Shown here one piece after another: positions 26,126 to 33,600 of a stretch of DNA of 58,232 nucleotides (position 1 is the first letter of the stretch; every line of letters begins with the position of its first letter). Below the pieces are notes generated by a model. It was not told the origin of the DNA. It ran no database searches and was given only the letters and a program-made list of their open reading frames with translations. Position numbers and translations under genes: made by a program. This DNA comes from Sterolibacterium sp964521075 (GTDB taxonomy: Bacteria; Pseudomonadota; Gammaproteobacteria; Burkholderiales; Rhodocyclaceae), in the NCBI GenBank assembly GCA_964521075.1, contig CAZFPI010000004.1, positions 1-58,232 of the forward strand, given 5' to 3'.

Positions 26126-27253
26126 ATGAAAATCTCGGCTTCCAGTATCGATCTCGCCAGCCAGCACACGGCAAGTTCCAGTCATTCGGTGGAAGAATCC
26201 TTGCGTGTCTGGCGTGGGGATCGCCGCCCTGATTTTGAAGGGCGAGAACGTGGACTGACCCGGGAGGGTAGTGCCGGGATGAGTCCTGGCCAGGCTTTTG
26301 CAGCGGCCAGTGTTTCCATTTCTTCGCAGGCCCTGGCTGCACAGTCTGCCGAGCAGGCAACGGCTACGCCATCCTCTTCCTCTTCCGGGGCGCAGGCCAT
26401 TCAGGAAAGTGTGGATGCCGTCGAGAATGATCCGCGCATGATGCTGATCCGTCATCTGGTGAAGATGCTGACGGGGCAGGATGTTCGCGTGGTGTCTGCG
26501 GCGGATTTTCAGGTGAGTGCTTCGGTGTCTGTCAGCGTGCAGGCCGGGGCGGCGTCTGCTGGTGCTCCGGCCAGAGCTGGGTTCGGTGTCGAGTACGACA
26601 GGCACGAGATCCGTTCGGAATCCGAACAGGCCGCCTTTCAGGCGCAAGGCGTCATTCGTACCAGTGATGGCAGGGAAATCGGCTTTCAGATCGACTTGCT
26701 GATGCAGCGCAGCCATACGGAAGAAAGTAGCGTCAGTCTGCGTGCGGGCGATGGTGTCAGGAAAGATCCGCTGGTCATCAATTTTGGTGGCACGGCGGCG
26801 CAGTTGCAAAGCCAGCGGTTCAGTTTCGATCTGGAGGGAGATGGCAAGAAGGAAAAAGTGGCCATGTTCGCTTCCAATAGCGGTTATCTGGCACTCGATC
26901 TGAATAACAACGGTAGCATCGATTCCGGCAAGGAGCTTTTCGGCGTCAGCAGTGGCGATGGCTTTGCGGATCTGGCGCGTTATGACCAGGACGGTAATGG
27001 CTGGATCGATGAGAGTGATGCGGTTTATGACCGCTTGCGCGTCTGGACGCCGACGGCAGACGGCAAGGGAACACTGGCTGGCCTTCGGGAGCGGCAGGTG
27101 GGGGCTTTGTATCTGGGCAAGACGGCGACTCCCTTTGAGCTGCGTGATGCGGGGAACCCGGCCCTATCTTTGGGGGGCGTGCGCGCCAGTGGCGTCTGGT
27201 TGGGCGACGACGGCAAGGCCGGCTCCTTGCAGCAGATCGATCTGACGGTTTGA
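26126..27253 (+). CDS. EF-hand-bearing protein of unknown function (375 aa)
   Basis: I do not recognise a named family beyond its calcium-binding loops. The ATG at 26126 has AGGA 9 bp upstream and gives MKISASSIDLASQHTASSSH. There is no signal peptide or membrane span. The N-terminal third is rich in serine, alanine and glutamine. The C-terminal third has two EF-hand/dockerin-like loops, DLNNNGSIDSGKE (about residues 255-267) and DQDGNGWIDESD (near 288-299), separated by a short FADLARY linker. Such doublets occur in surface and type I secreted proteins of proteobacteria, which often lack Sec signals. No secretion genes adjoin it. It lies 62 bp after hemH. Confidence 0.75.
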   Translation: MKISASSIDLASQHTASSSHSVEESLRVWRGDRRPDFEGRERGLTREGSAGMSPGQAFAAASVSISSQALAAQSAEQATATPSSSSSGAQAIQESVDAVENDPRMMLIRHLVKMLTGQDVRVVSAADFQVSASVSVSVQAGAASAGAPARAGFGVEYDRHEIRSESEQAAFQAQGVIRTSDGREIGFQIDLLMQRSHTEESSVSLRAGDGVRKDPLVINFGGTAAQLQSQRFSFDLEGDGKKEKVAMFASNSGYLALDLNNNGSIDSGKELFGVSSGDGFADLARYDQDGNGWIDESDAVYDRLRVWTPTADGKGTLAGLRERQVGALYLGKTATPFELRDAGNPALSLGGVRASGVWLGDDGKAGSLQQIDLTV

Positions 27254-27341
27254 ACGGGTTGTGGATTGCCTGGCCAGGCAGCCGGGCAACCGCAAGGGTT
27301 GCCCCTACGATATCGTTTGAACGGGGTGTGGATTGCCTGGC
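27248..27341. repeat. Direct repeat pair flanking a REP-like hairpin
   Basis: Two 27-bp copies of GTTTGAACGGGKTGTGGATT (shown truncated), at 27248-27274 and 27315-27341, differ at one base. Between them GGGCAACC (27284-27291) pairs with GGTTGCCC (27297-27304) around a 5-nt loop, a form resembling widespread intergenic REP-type hairpins. The first copy overlaps the stop codon of the EF-hand gene. No transposase is present. Confidence 0.75.
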
Positions 27342-27362
27342 AGGGCTCAGGGTTGTGTGGCG

Positions 27363-27830
27363 TCAGGCCTGGCCTGTGCTGCCGAAGCCGCCTTCGCCTC
27401 GGTGGCTGGCTGCAAAGTCGTCGACGAGGTTGAAATCGACTTGCAAGACAGGAACCACCACTAGCTGGGCGAGGCGATCCAGTGGCTGGATCGTATAGGC
27501 CGCATTGCCGCGATTCCAGGTGGAGATGAAAATCTGCCCCTGGTAATCCGAGTCGATGAGGCCGACGAGATTGCCCAGAACGATGCCGTTTTTATGGCCG
27601 AGCCCGGAGCGCGGCAGGATCATGGCGGCAAGTCCGGGGTCCGCCAGATGGATGGCGATTCCGGTGGGGATGAGTTGTGTGTGCCCCGGTTCCAGTGTCA
27701 GTGGCGCGTCGATGCAGGCACGCAAATCCAGCCCGGCGGCTCCGGGGGTGGCGTAGTGGGGTGCGAGAGTGTCTTTTCCCGTGGCGTTTTTCAGACGGGG
27801 GTCCAGGATTTTCAGGTCGATGGTGTGCAT
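27363..27830 (-). CDS. dut: dUTP diphosphatase (155 aa)
   Basis: Trimeric enzyme that hydrolyses dUTP to dUMP and pyrophosphate, keeping uracil out of DNA and supplying dTMP synthesis. All five dUTPase motifs are visible: AGLDLRA (motif 1), LPRSGLGHKNGI (2), GNLVGLIDSDYQGQI (3), PLDRLAQLVV (4) and the glycine-rich RGEGGFGSTG tail (5). Length is standard. It starts 2 bp after the coaBC stop, a pairing common in proteobacteria. Confidence 0.98.
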   Translation of the reverse strand: MHTIDLKILDPRLKNATGKDTLAPHYATPGAAGLDLRACIDAPLTLEPGHTQLIPTGIAIHLADPGLAAMILPRSGLGHKNGIVLGNLVGLIDSDYQGQIFISTWNRGNAAYTIQPLDRLAQLVVVPVLQVDFNLVDDFAASHRGEGGFGSTGQA

Positions 27831-27832
27831 GT

Positions 27833-29035
27833 TCAGTCGTTCTCCAGCAAGGTGGCAATGTGGGCGACGATGCCTCTTGCCACGACCATTTTGGGGCCCG
27901 GGGTGAGTTTGTGTTGCCCTTTGGCGTCGAAGAGGATGACAGTGTTGTCGTCACCGCCAAGGCCGTCCTGTACGAGATTGCCCACGACCAGCGGCAGCTT
28001 CTTGGCGATGCGCTTTCCTTCGGCGTAGGTGTCGAGATTCTGGCTTTCTGCGGCGAAGCCGACACAAAAGGGCGGTGCTGGCAGGCTGGCGACTTCGGCA
28101 AGGATGTCCGGGTTGGCGGTAAGTTCGATAGTGAGTTGCGAGCCCGTGGCGGTTTTTTTGATTTTGTGTGCGGCGGCTGAGATCGGGCGATAGTCGGCTA
28201 CAGCGGCGACGCCGATGAAAATATCGCTGTTGCCCGCAGCTTTCATGACAGCCATTCGCATGTCGCTGGCACTTTGGACATTGATGCGCGTCACGCCGTG
28301 CGGTGTGGGAAGGCTGACCGGGCCGGCCACCAGGGTGACTTCCGCCCCGGCTTCGGCGCAGGCACGCGCGAGGGAGAATCCCATCTTGCCGGAGCTGCTG
28401 TTGGTGATGCCCCGTACAGGGTCGATGGGTTCGAAAGTCGGGCCGGCAGTCATGAGGACACGTCGCCCTCTCAGTACTTTGGGCTGGAAGAAGGCGAGGA
28501 GTTCGTCAAGAATTTCCGCAGGTTCGAGCATGCGCCCCGGGCCGGTTTCTCCGCAAGCCTGTTCTCCGCTGGCCGGACCCAGTAGTGTGATGCCATCGGC
28601 GGTGAGCTGGGCGATGTTGCGTTGTGTCGCCGGGTTTTCCCACATCTGGCGGTTCATGGCGGGTGCGGCGAGCAGGGGAAGTGTGCTCTCGCGCGCCAGG
28701 CAGAGCGTGGAAAGCAGGTCATCTGCCCGGCCTTGCACAACTTTGGCGAGGAAATCCGCCGTAGCAGGGGCAACCAGGATGGCATCCGCGTGACGGGTCA
28801 GGTCGATATGCCCCATGCCGCGTTGTTGACGTCCGTCCCAAAGATCCGACCAGACCGGGCGGCCGGTGAGTGCCTGGAAGGTTGCCGGCCCGACAAAATG
28901 TGCGCCGGCTTCGGTGAGCACGGCGTCAACCTGCGCGCCTGCCTTAACCAGCAGGCGGGCCAGCTCAGCGGCCTTGTAGGCGGCAACACCGCCAGTCACG
29001 CCCAAAACGAGGGTTTTGCCGGAGAGTTCTTTCAT
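27833..29035 (-). CDS. coaBC: Bifunctional phosphopantothenoylcysteine decarboxylase / phosphopantothenate-cysteine ligase (400 aa)
   Basis: Two-step enzyme of coenzyme A synthesis. The N-terminal flavoprotein decarboxylase (CoaC) begins VLGVTGGVAAYKAAELARLL and contains the active-site LAAPAMNRQMWENPA (about residues 119-133). The C-terminal ligase (CoaB) contains LMTAGPTFEPIDPVRGITN and SSGKMGFSLARACAEAGAEV (about 195-235), then GVAAVADYRP and a C-terminal NDILLFD-like strand (DNTVILFDAKG). The start MKELSGKTLV at 29035 begins the fold; upstream in-frame codons are rejected. It diverges from radC over 55 bp. Confidence 0.97.
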   Translation of the reverse strand: MKELSGKTLVLGVTGGVAAYKAAELARLLVKAGAQVDAVLTEAGAHFVGPATFQALTGRPVWSDLWDGRQQRGMGHIDLTRHADAILVAPATADFLAKVVQGRADDLLSTLCLARESTLPLLAAPAMNRQMWENPATQRNIAQLTADGITLLGPASGEQACGETGPGRMLEPAEILDELLAFFQPKVLRGRRVLMTAGPTFEPIDPVRGITNSSSGKMGFSLARACAEAGAEVTLVAGPVSLPTPHGVTRINVQSASDMRMAVMKAAGNSDIFIGVAAVADYRPISAAAHKIKKTATGSQLTIELTANPDILAEVASLPAPPFCVGFAAESQNLDTYAEGKRIAKKLPLVVGNLVQDGLGGDDNTVILFDAKGQHKLTPGPKMVVARGIVAHIATLLEND

Positions 29036-29090
29036 GGCGTGTAGAATCGAAATCCATTGTTCATAAATTGTTGATGGGGCATTGTAACGC

Positions 29091-29768
29091 ATGGCGATTA
29101 CCGACTGGCCCGAGCAGGAACGGCCGCGTGAGCGGTTGCTGGAGAAGGGTGCTGCCGCACTTTCGGATGCTGAACTTCTGGCGATTTTCCTGCGTGTCGG
29201 CGTGAAGGGGAAAAGTGCCGTTGATCTGGCGCGTGACCTGCTGGGCCGGTTCGGGAGTCTGGCGCGTTTGTGTCACGCGCCCGAGTGCGAGTTTTCCGGG
29301 ATTCATGGCATGGGCCCGGCTAAATACGCGCAACTTCAGGCCGTGCTGGAAATGGCTCGTCGCGCCTTGCGGGAGGAGATCGAGAATCGGGATCTGCTCT
29401 CCTCTCCCGGTTCGGTGCGCGACTGGTTACGCCTCCAGCTGGATCATTTACCGCACGAGTGTTTCGTGGCTTTGTGGCTGGATGCCCAGAATCGCCTGCT
29501 GGCGCATGAAACCTTGTTCCGGGGGACGCTGAATCAGGCCAGCGTTTACCCTCGGGAGGTGGTCAAGCAGGCATTGCACCACAACGCAGCCTCGGTCATT
29601 CTGGCGCATAACCATCCCTCCGGGGTAGCGGAGCCTTCTGCGGCCGATACGCAATTGACCTCAATGCTGAAACAGGCACTGGCCCTGGTGGATGTGCGCG
29701 TCCTCGACCATTTCATCGTCGCCCGTGGCTCCGTGCCAATTTCATTTGCCGAGCGGGGCTTGCTATGA
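29091..29768 (+). CDS. radC: RadC family JAB/MPN-domain protein (225 aa)
   Basis: Metalloprotease-fold (JAB1/MPN) protein once linked to DNA repair; its actual role is unsettled. The N-terminal helix-hairpin region reads RERLLEKGAAALSDAELLAI and contains GIHGMGPAKYAQLQA. The JAB domain has the metal motif as ILAHNHPSGVAEPSAADTQL (about residues 166-185) and ends HFIVARGSVPISFAERGLL. Length is normal (~224). The start is ATG at 29091. It diverges from coaBC and precedes rpmB, an arrangement known from many proteobacteria including E. coli (coaBC/radC/rpmBG). Confidence 0.96.
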   Translation: MAITDWPEQERPRERLLEKGAAALSDAELLAIFLRVGVKGKSAVDLARDLLGRFGSLARLCHAPECEFSGIHGMGPAKYAQLQAVLEMARRALREEIENRDLLSSPGSVRDWLRLQLDHLPHECFVALWLDAQNRLLAHETLFRGTLNQASVYPREVVKQALHHNAASVILAHNHPSGVAEPSAADTQLTSMLKQALALVDVRVLDHFIVARGSVPISFAERGLL

Positions 29769-29805
29769 CCGAGTTGCCTGTGTTGCCGGGAGCCCGGGAT
29801 TTTTC

Positions 29806-29835
29806 TTGAACATTTTCTGATTATTGGGATAGAAT
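29806..29835 (+). promoter_or_regulatory. Promoter of the rpmB-rpmG operon
   Basis: A -35 TTGAAC (29806-29811) and a -10 TAGAAT (29830-29835) are 18 bp apart, giving a leader of about 36 nt before rpmB. Confidence 0.6.
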
Positions 29836-29877
29836 GCCCAGCTTTGCTGAATCTGGAATCCCACTGGAGCAACCCAA

Positions 29878-30114
29878 ATGTCTCGCGTATGCCAAGTAAC
29901 GGGCAAGGCCCCGATGGTCGGGAATCATGTTTCCCATGCCAACAACAAGACCAAGCGTCGTTTTCTGCCGAACCTGCAATACCGCAAGTTTTGGGTCGAA
30001 GGTGAAAATCGCTGGGTGCGTCTGCGCGTTTCCAACGCCGGCCTTCGTACCATCGATAAAAATGGCATCGAAGCCGTTCTCGCCGATCTGCGCGGGCGTG
30101 GCGAGGCTGTCTGA
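29878..30114 (+). CDS. rpmB: 50S ribosomal protein L28 (78 aa)
   Basis: Basic protein of the large ribosomal subunit. The whole chain matches L28: MSRVCQVTGKAPMVGNHVSH, the NNKTKRRFLPNLQ stretch, and RVSNAGLRTIDKNGIEAVL. Size is standard. The ATG follows a CTGGAG Shine-Dalgarno. It is transcribed with rpmG, though the 161-bp spacer between the two is long for this operon. Confidence 0.98.
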   Translation: MSRVCQVTGKAPMVGNHVSHANNKTKRRFLPNLQYRKFWVEGENRWVRLRVSNAGLRTIDKNGIEAVLADLRGRGEAV

Positions 30115-30275
30115 AACTGAGTCACTGACTTCTGAGTTGTTGAGTCTAACTCGCTGAGTGGCAGGCTGTTGCTGGTTGGTGTTGGGCGTCGCGTCAGCGT
30201 CTGCCCTCCATTTAACAACAGCTCAATAGCAACAGCTCGAATCCCGCACATCCTGTATTTTGATCGGAGAACATC
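30115..30275 (+). other. rpmB-rpmG spacer with a long-range inverted repeat
   Basis: This 161-bp spacer has no open frame I would support. GCTGTTGCT (30165-30173) is the exact reverse complement of AGCAACAGC (30228-30236), which could fold an RNA arm ahead of rpmG. Its left end repeats GAGT/GACT several times. A role in ribosomal protein control is only a guess. Confidence 0.35.
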
Positions 30276-30443
30276 ATGGCCAAAGGCGCCCGCGAAAAAA
30301 TCAAGCTTGAATCTACGGCCGGTACGGGCCATTTCTACACCACCACCAAGAACAAGCGCACCATGCCCGAGAAGATGGAGATCATGAAGTTTGATCCCAA
30401 GGCTCGCAAACATGTGGCTTACAAGGAAATCAAGCTGAAGTAA
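30276..30443 (+). CDS. rpmG: 50S ribosomal protein L33 (55 aa)
   Basis: Small ribosomal large-subunit protein. It reads MAKGAREKIKLESTAGTGHF and ends KFDPKARKHVAYKEIKLK, the standard L33 without cysteines, i.e. the zinc-independent C-minus form. An ATCGGAGAAC Shine-Dalgarno precedes the ATG. It is followed by a strong terminator about 75 bp downstream. Confidence 0.98.
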   Translation: MAKGAREKIKLESTAGTGHFYTTTKNKRTMPEKMEIMKFDPKARKHVAYKEIKLK

Positions 30444-30517
30444 TTTTTTTGCTTCGGATCGGGCCGGGGTGCGGTGCAAATCTTGAAATCTTGATTTGTG
30501 TTGCCGCCTGGCGCATC

Positions 30518-30546
30518 AAAACCGCACTTAAGTGCGGTTTTTTTTT
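30518..30546 (+). terminator. Rho-independent terminator of the rpmBG operon
   Basis: A perfect palindromic stem, AAAACCGCACTT/AAGTGCGGTTTT (30518-30541), runs into a nine-base T tract ending at 30546. It separates the ribosomal protein genes from pilM. Confidence 0.93.
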
Positions 30547-30630
30547 GTCTGTCTGTGTCAGAAGGCACGTTCAGGTATGTTGTGTGTTGTGAGCATGCAT
30601 CAACAGGACGTGGCGATGCAAGAAAAATTC

Positions 30631-30659
30631 TTTACAGCTTGAAAACTTGCTGTTAGCAT
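30631..30659 (+). promoter_or_regulatory. Putative pilMNOPQ promoter
   Basis: TTTACA (30631-30636), 17 bp, TAGCAT (30654-30659), with a predicted leader of about 50 nt before pilM. It is the best pair in the 168-bp spacer. A TTGAAA at 30639 with TAATGT at 30661 is an alternative. Confidence 0.5.
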
Positions 30660-30714
30660 CTAATGTGAATTATGCATTTGTTGCCTAACGCAAGATTTAT
30701 AAAAGGAAATTCCT

Positions 30715-31800
30715 TTGCAGATCGACTTGTCAATCTTTAACCCCAAGGCTCGACCCCTGATTGGCGTGGACATCAGTTCCTCGGCGGTCAAGATGGTCGA
30801 ACTGGGAGACGCGGGCAAGGGCGTTCGTCGTATTGAACGGTATGCCATTGAGCCGCTGCCAAGGGATGCGGTCGTGGATGGCAACATTGCCAACTTCGAT
30901 CAGGTTGCCGAAGGGATGAAGCGGGTCTGGAAGCGGTTGGGTTCTTCGACGCGTTTTGCCGCTCTGGCCTTGCCTGCGGCGGCGGTCATTACCAAGAAAA
31001 TCGTTCTGCCAGCCGGGATGCGTGAGCAGGAAATGGAAGTACAGGTCGAATCCGAGGCCAGCCAGTACATCCCTTTCGCGCTGGAAGAGGTTAATCTGGA
31101 TTTTCAGGTGATCGGCCCGGCCCCGTCCAGTCAGGATGAGGTCGAGGTGCTGATCGCTGCTTCGCGCAAGGAGAAGGTGGAAGACCGCGTTGCCTGCGCC
31201 GAAGCGGCAGGATTGAAGGCTCTGGTCATGGATATGGAGTCCTTCGCCGTTCAGTCGGTTTTCGAGTTGATCGAGCAGCAATTGCCCGCAGGCGGACAGG
31301 ACATGCTGATTGCCCTGGTCGATGTGGGGGCGAATGCCATGAATGTGACGATGCTGCGTAATGGCCAGGTGGTTTATGCCCGCGAGCAGGCTTTTGGGGG
31401 CAGCCAGCTGACCCAGGAAATCATGCGTGCCTATGGCATGAGCTACGAGGAAGCCGATGCGGCAAAGCGGAATCACACCTTGCCGGAGAATTACGAGGCG
31501 GAGTTGCTGCATCCCTTCATGGACAACCTTGCCCTGGAAGTTTCCCGTTCGTTGCAGATTTTCTTTACTTCGGGCCAGTCGCAGTTCACGCAGGTCGACC
31601 AGATTGTTCTGGCGGGCGGATGTGCTGTCATCCCGGGGCTGGATGCCATGGTCAAGGCGCGCACGCAGATCGAGACGCATGTCGCCAATCCTTTTGCGAA
31701 TATGTTGATGTCGCCTCGTGTTCGCCCCAAGCAGCTGGTCGCTGATGCGCCCTCCTTGCTGGTGGCTTGTGGCCTGGCGTTGCGGAGGTTCGATCAGTGA
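30715..31800 (+). CDS. pilM: Type IV pilus inner-membrane assembly protein PilM (361 aa)
   Basis: Actin-like cytoplasmic ATP-binding protein that links the pilus motor to the PilN/PilO alignment complex. It shows the FtsA/PilM fold: GVDISSSAVKMVEL (about residues 17-30), KKIVLPAGMREQEME, IALVDVGANAMNVTML (near 200-215, phosphate-2 loop) and IVLAGGCAVIPGLDAMV (near 300-316). The start is TTG at 30715 with a strong AAAGGAAA Shine-Dalgarno 7 bp upstream; no nearby ATG fits. The stop overlaps the pilN GTG start. First of the five-gene alignment/secretin cluster. Confidence 0.96.
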   Translation: MQIDLSIFNPKARPLIGVDISSSAVKMVELGDAGKGVRRIERYAIEPLPRDAVVDGNIANFDQVAEGMKRVWKRLGSSTRFAALALPAAAVITKKIVLPAGMREQEMEVQVESEASQYIPFALEEVNLDFQVIGPAPSSQDEVEVLIAASRKEKVEDRVACAEAAGLKALVMDMESFAVQSVFELIEQQLPAGGQDMLIALVDVGANAMNVTMLRNGQVVYAREQAFGGSQLTQEIMRAYGMSYEEADAAKRNHTLPENYEAELLHPFMDNLALEVSRSLQIFFTSGQSQFTQVDQIVLAGGCAVIPGLDAMVKARTQIETHVANPFANMLMSPRVRPKQLVADAPSLLVACGLALRRFDQ

Positions 31801-32390
31801 TACGCGTTAATCTGCTTCCTCATCGCGAGGAAAAACGGGCGGCCAGGCGTCAGCAGTTTTACGCCTTGTCGGGCCTGATCGCCGTCCTGGCCGGGCTCAT
31901 CTGGTTCATGGGTTACGGCATCATCAATGGCTACATCGGAGCGCAGGATAATAAAAATGCCTTTCTGAAGGCGCAGATTGTGGCTCTCGACAAGGATATC
32001 GAAGAAATCAAGGGGCTCAAGGAGCAAACAGATGCCCTGCTTTCCCGTAAGCGGGTCATCGAATCCTTGCAGGCAAACCGGGCGGAAATCGTACATTTGT
32101 TCAATGAACTGGCGCGGTCCATCCCGGAAGGGGTTTACCTGAAAAGCATCAAACAGAAAGAGTCCCAGATCAATCTGGTCGGTCTGGCGCAGAGCAATGC
32201 GCGGGTTTCAACCATGATGCGGAATCTGGAGGCGTCCCCTCTTCTTGAACGTCCTGATCTCGTCGAGATTCAGTCGACTACCGTGGGCAATCATCGCCTG
32301 AACCAGTTTTCGATGAATGTTTATTTCACGCGGCAAACGACGGACGAAGACAAGAAGGGCAAGTCAGCCCCCGCCAAGGATAAGCCATGA
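31797..32390 (+). CDS. pilN: Type IV pilus assembly protein PilN (197 aa)
   Basis: Bitopic inner-membrane protein whose short cytoplasmic tail docks in PilM. From the GTG at 31797 it begins MIRVNLLPHREEKRAARRQQ, containing the INLLPHR-type PilM-binding motif. A single membrane span follows at about residues 22-42 (FYALSGLIAVLAGLIWFMGY), then a periplasmic coiled coil and a ferredoxin-like domain. The start overlaps the pilM stop (GTGA), and the end overlaps pilO by 4 bp, so translation is coupled. Confidence 0.95.
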   Translation: MIRVNLLPHREEKRAARRQQFYALSGLIAVLAGLIWFMGYGIINGYIGAQDNKNAFLKAQIVALDKDIEEIKGLKEQTDALLSRKRVIESLQANRAEIVHLFNELARSIPEGVYLKSIKQKESQINLVGLAQSNARVSTMMRNLEASPLLERPDLVEIQSTTVGNHRLNQFSMNVYFTRQTTDEDKKGKSAPAKDKP

Positions 32391-33073
32391 AATCACTTTC
32401 ACTTCCACAGATTGATTTCAAGGCGATAGCCGAGGAATTCAAGACGCTGGATCCGAAAGATCCGGGGCTTTGGCCGCTTGCCCCGCGTATCTTGATCCTG
32501 CTGGGGTTGTTCCTGATCCTTCTGCTCTCGGCCTGGTGGTTTGGGTGGAATCCGCAGTTCGACGAGCTTGAGACCAAACGGCAGGAAGAAGTCAAACTCA
32601 AGGATGAATGGCTGGACAAGAAGAAACAGGCGGTGAATCTGGATGCATACCGCAAACAGCTGGCGGAAATCGACCGATCCTTTGGGGCTCTTTTGCGCCA
32701 ATTGCCCAACAAGGCCGAAATGGAGTCCATGCTCGTCGATATCAACCAGGCTGGCGTTGGGCGCGGCTTGCAGTTTGAGCTTTTCAAGCCGGGCAGCGAG
32801 GCTATGCGTGATTTCTACGCAGAGTTGCCGATTACCATCAAATTAGTGGGTAAATATCATGATCTTGGCGGGTTTACCGGGGATATCGCCAAGCTTTCGC
32901 GCATTGTTACCCTGAACGATATCGACGTGTCCCAAGTCAAGGACGATACGCTGTCCATGACCATGGTGGCGAAGACTTTCCGCTATCTTGACGAAGCCGA
33001 AGTCGCCAAGCAGAAGAAGGAAAAGGCGGCTCAAGCCAAGAAGGATGGCACTCAAAAGGGCGGGAAGAAATGA
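32387..33073 (+). CDS. pilO: Type IV pilus assembly protein PilO (228 aa)
   Basis: Partner of PilN in the periplasmic alignment frame. It has a membrane span at about residues 33-52 (RILILLGLFLILLLSAWWFG), a coiled coil (FDELETKRQEEVKLKDEWLD) and a ferredoxin-like domain including LPNKAEMESMLVDINQAGVG (about 106-125). A lysine-rich tail (KQKKEKAAQAKKDGTQKGGK) closes the chain, longer and more basic than usual. ATGA overlaps at both ends join it to pilN and pilP. Confidence 0.96.
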   Translation: MKSLSLPQIDFKAIAEEFKTLDPKDPGLWPLAPRILILLGLFLILLLSAWWFGWNPQFDELETKRQEEVKLKDEWLDKKKQAVNLDAYRKQLAEIDRSFGALLRQLPNKAEMESMLVDINQAGVGRGLQFELFKPGSEAMRDFYAELPITIKLVGKYHDLGGFTGDIAKLSRIVTLNDIDVSQVKDDTLSMTMVAKTFRYLDEAEVAKQKKEKAAQAKKDGTQKGGKK

Positions 33074-33600
33074 AGCGGCATACACTGACTTTGGCAGTGC
33101 TGGCGACTTTCTCGCTGGTCGGCTGCATGACGGACGAGCATCAGGATCTCAAACTTTGGATGCAGGATGCTGCCAAGGATATCAAGGGCCGTATCCCTCC
33201 CTTGCCCGAGATCAAGCCTTTTCCCATCGTTTCTTATGAAGCGGTGGATCAGGTGGATCCCTTCAGCCCGGTCAAGATCGGATCTGAAAAGAAGCATGTC
33301 GGCGGTGGCGCGCTCAAGCCGGATATGAATCGCTACAAGGAACCACTGGAAGCCTTCCCGCTGGAGTCGCTGAAAATGGTGGGGGTTTTGAAGGAGAAGG
33401 GCAAGATGAGTGCCATCGTTCAGGCGGATAAGGCGGTTTATACCGTCAGGCCGGGAAATTATCTCGGGCAAAATTTTGGAAAGATCATCCGGATCACCGA
33501 CAGCGATGTGCAGATCAAGGAGCTGGTGCAGGATTCCGATGACGAATGGACAGAGCGGGAAGCCTCTCTTCAGCTGCAGGAACAGGAGACAAAGAAATGA
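33070..33600 (+). CDS. pilP: Type IV pilus lipoprotein PilP (176 aa)
   Basis: Inner-membrane-anchored lipoprotein linking PilN/PilO to the PilQ secretin. The lipobox LVGC puts the acylated cysteine near residue 19. A proline-rich flexible linker follows (IPPLPEIKPFPI), then the beta-domain with YEAVDQVDPFSP, PLEAFPLESLKMVGVL and YTVRPGNYLGQNFGKI, all typical of PilP. The chain ends in a short acidic tail. It overlaps pilO and pilQ by 4 bp each. Confidence 0.96.
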   Translation: MKRHTLTLAVLATFSLVGCMTDEHQDLKLWMQDAAKDIKGRIPPLPEIKPFPIVSYEAVDQVDPFSPVKIGSEKKHVGGGALKPDMNRYKEPLEAFPLESLKMVGVLKEKGKMSAIVQADKAVYTVRPGNYLGQNFGKIIRITDSDVQIKELVQDSDDEWTEREASLQLQEQETKK

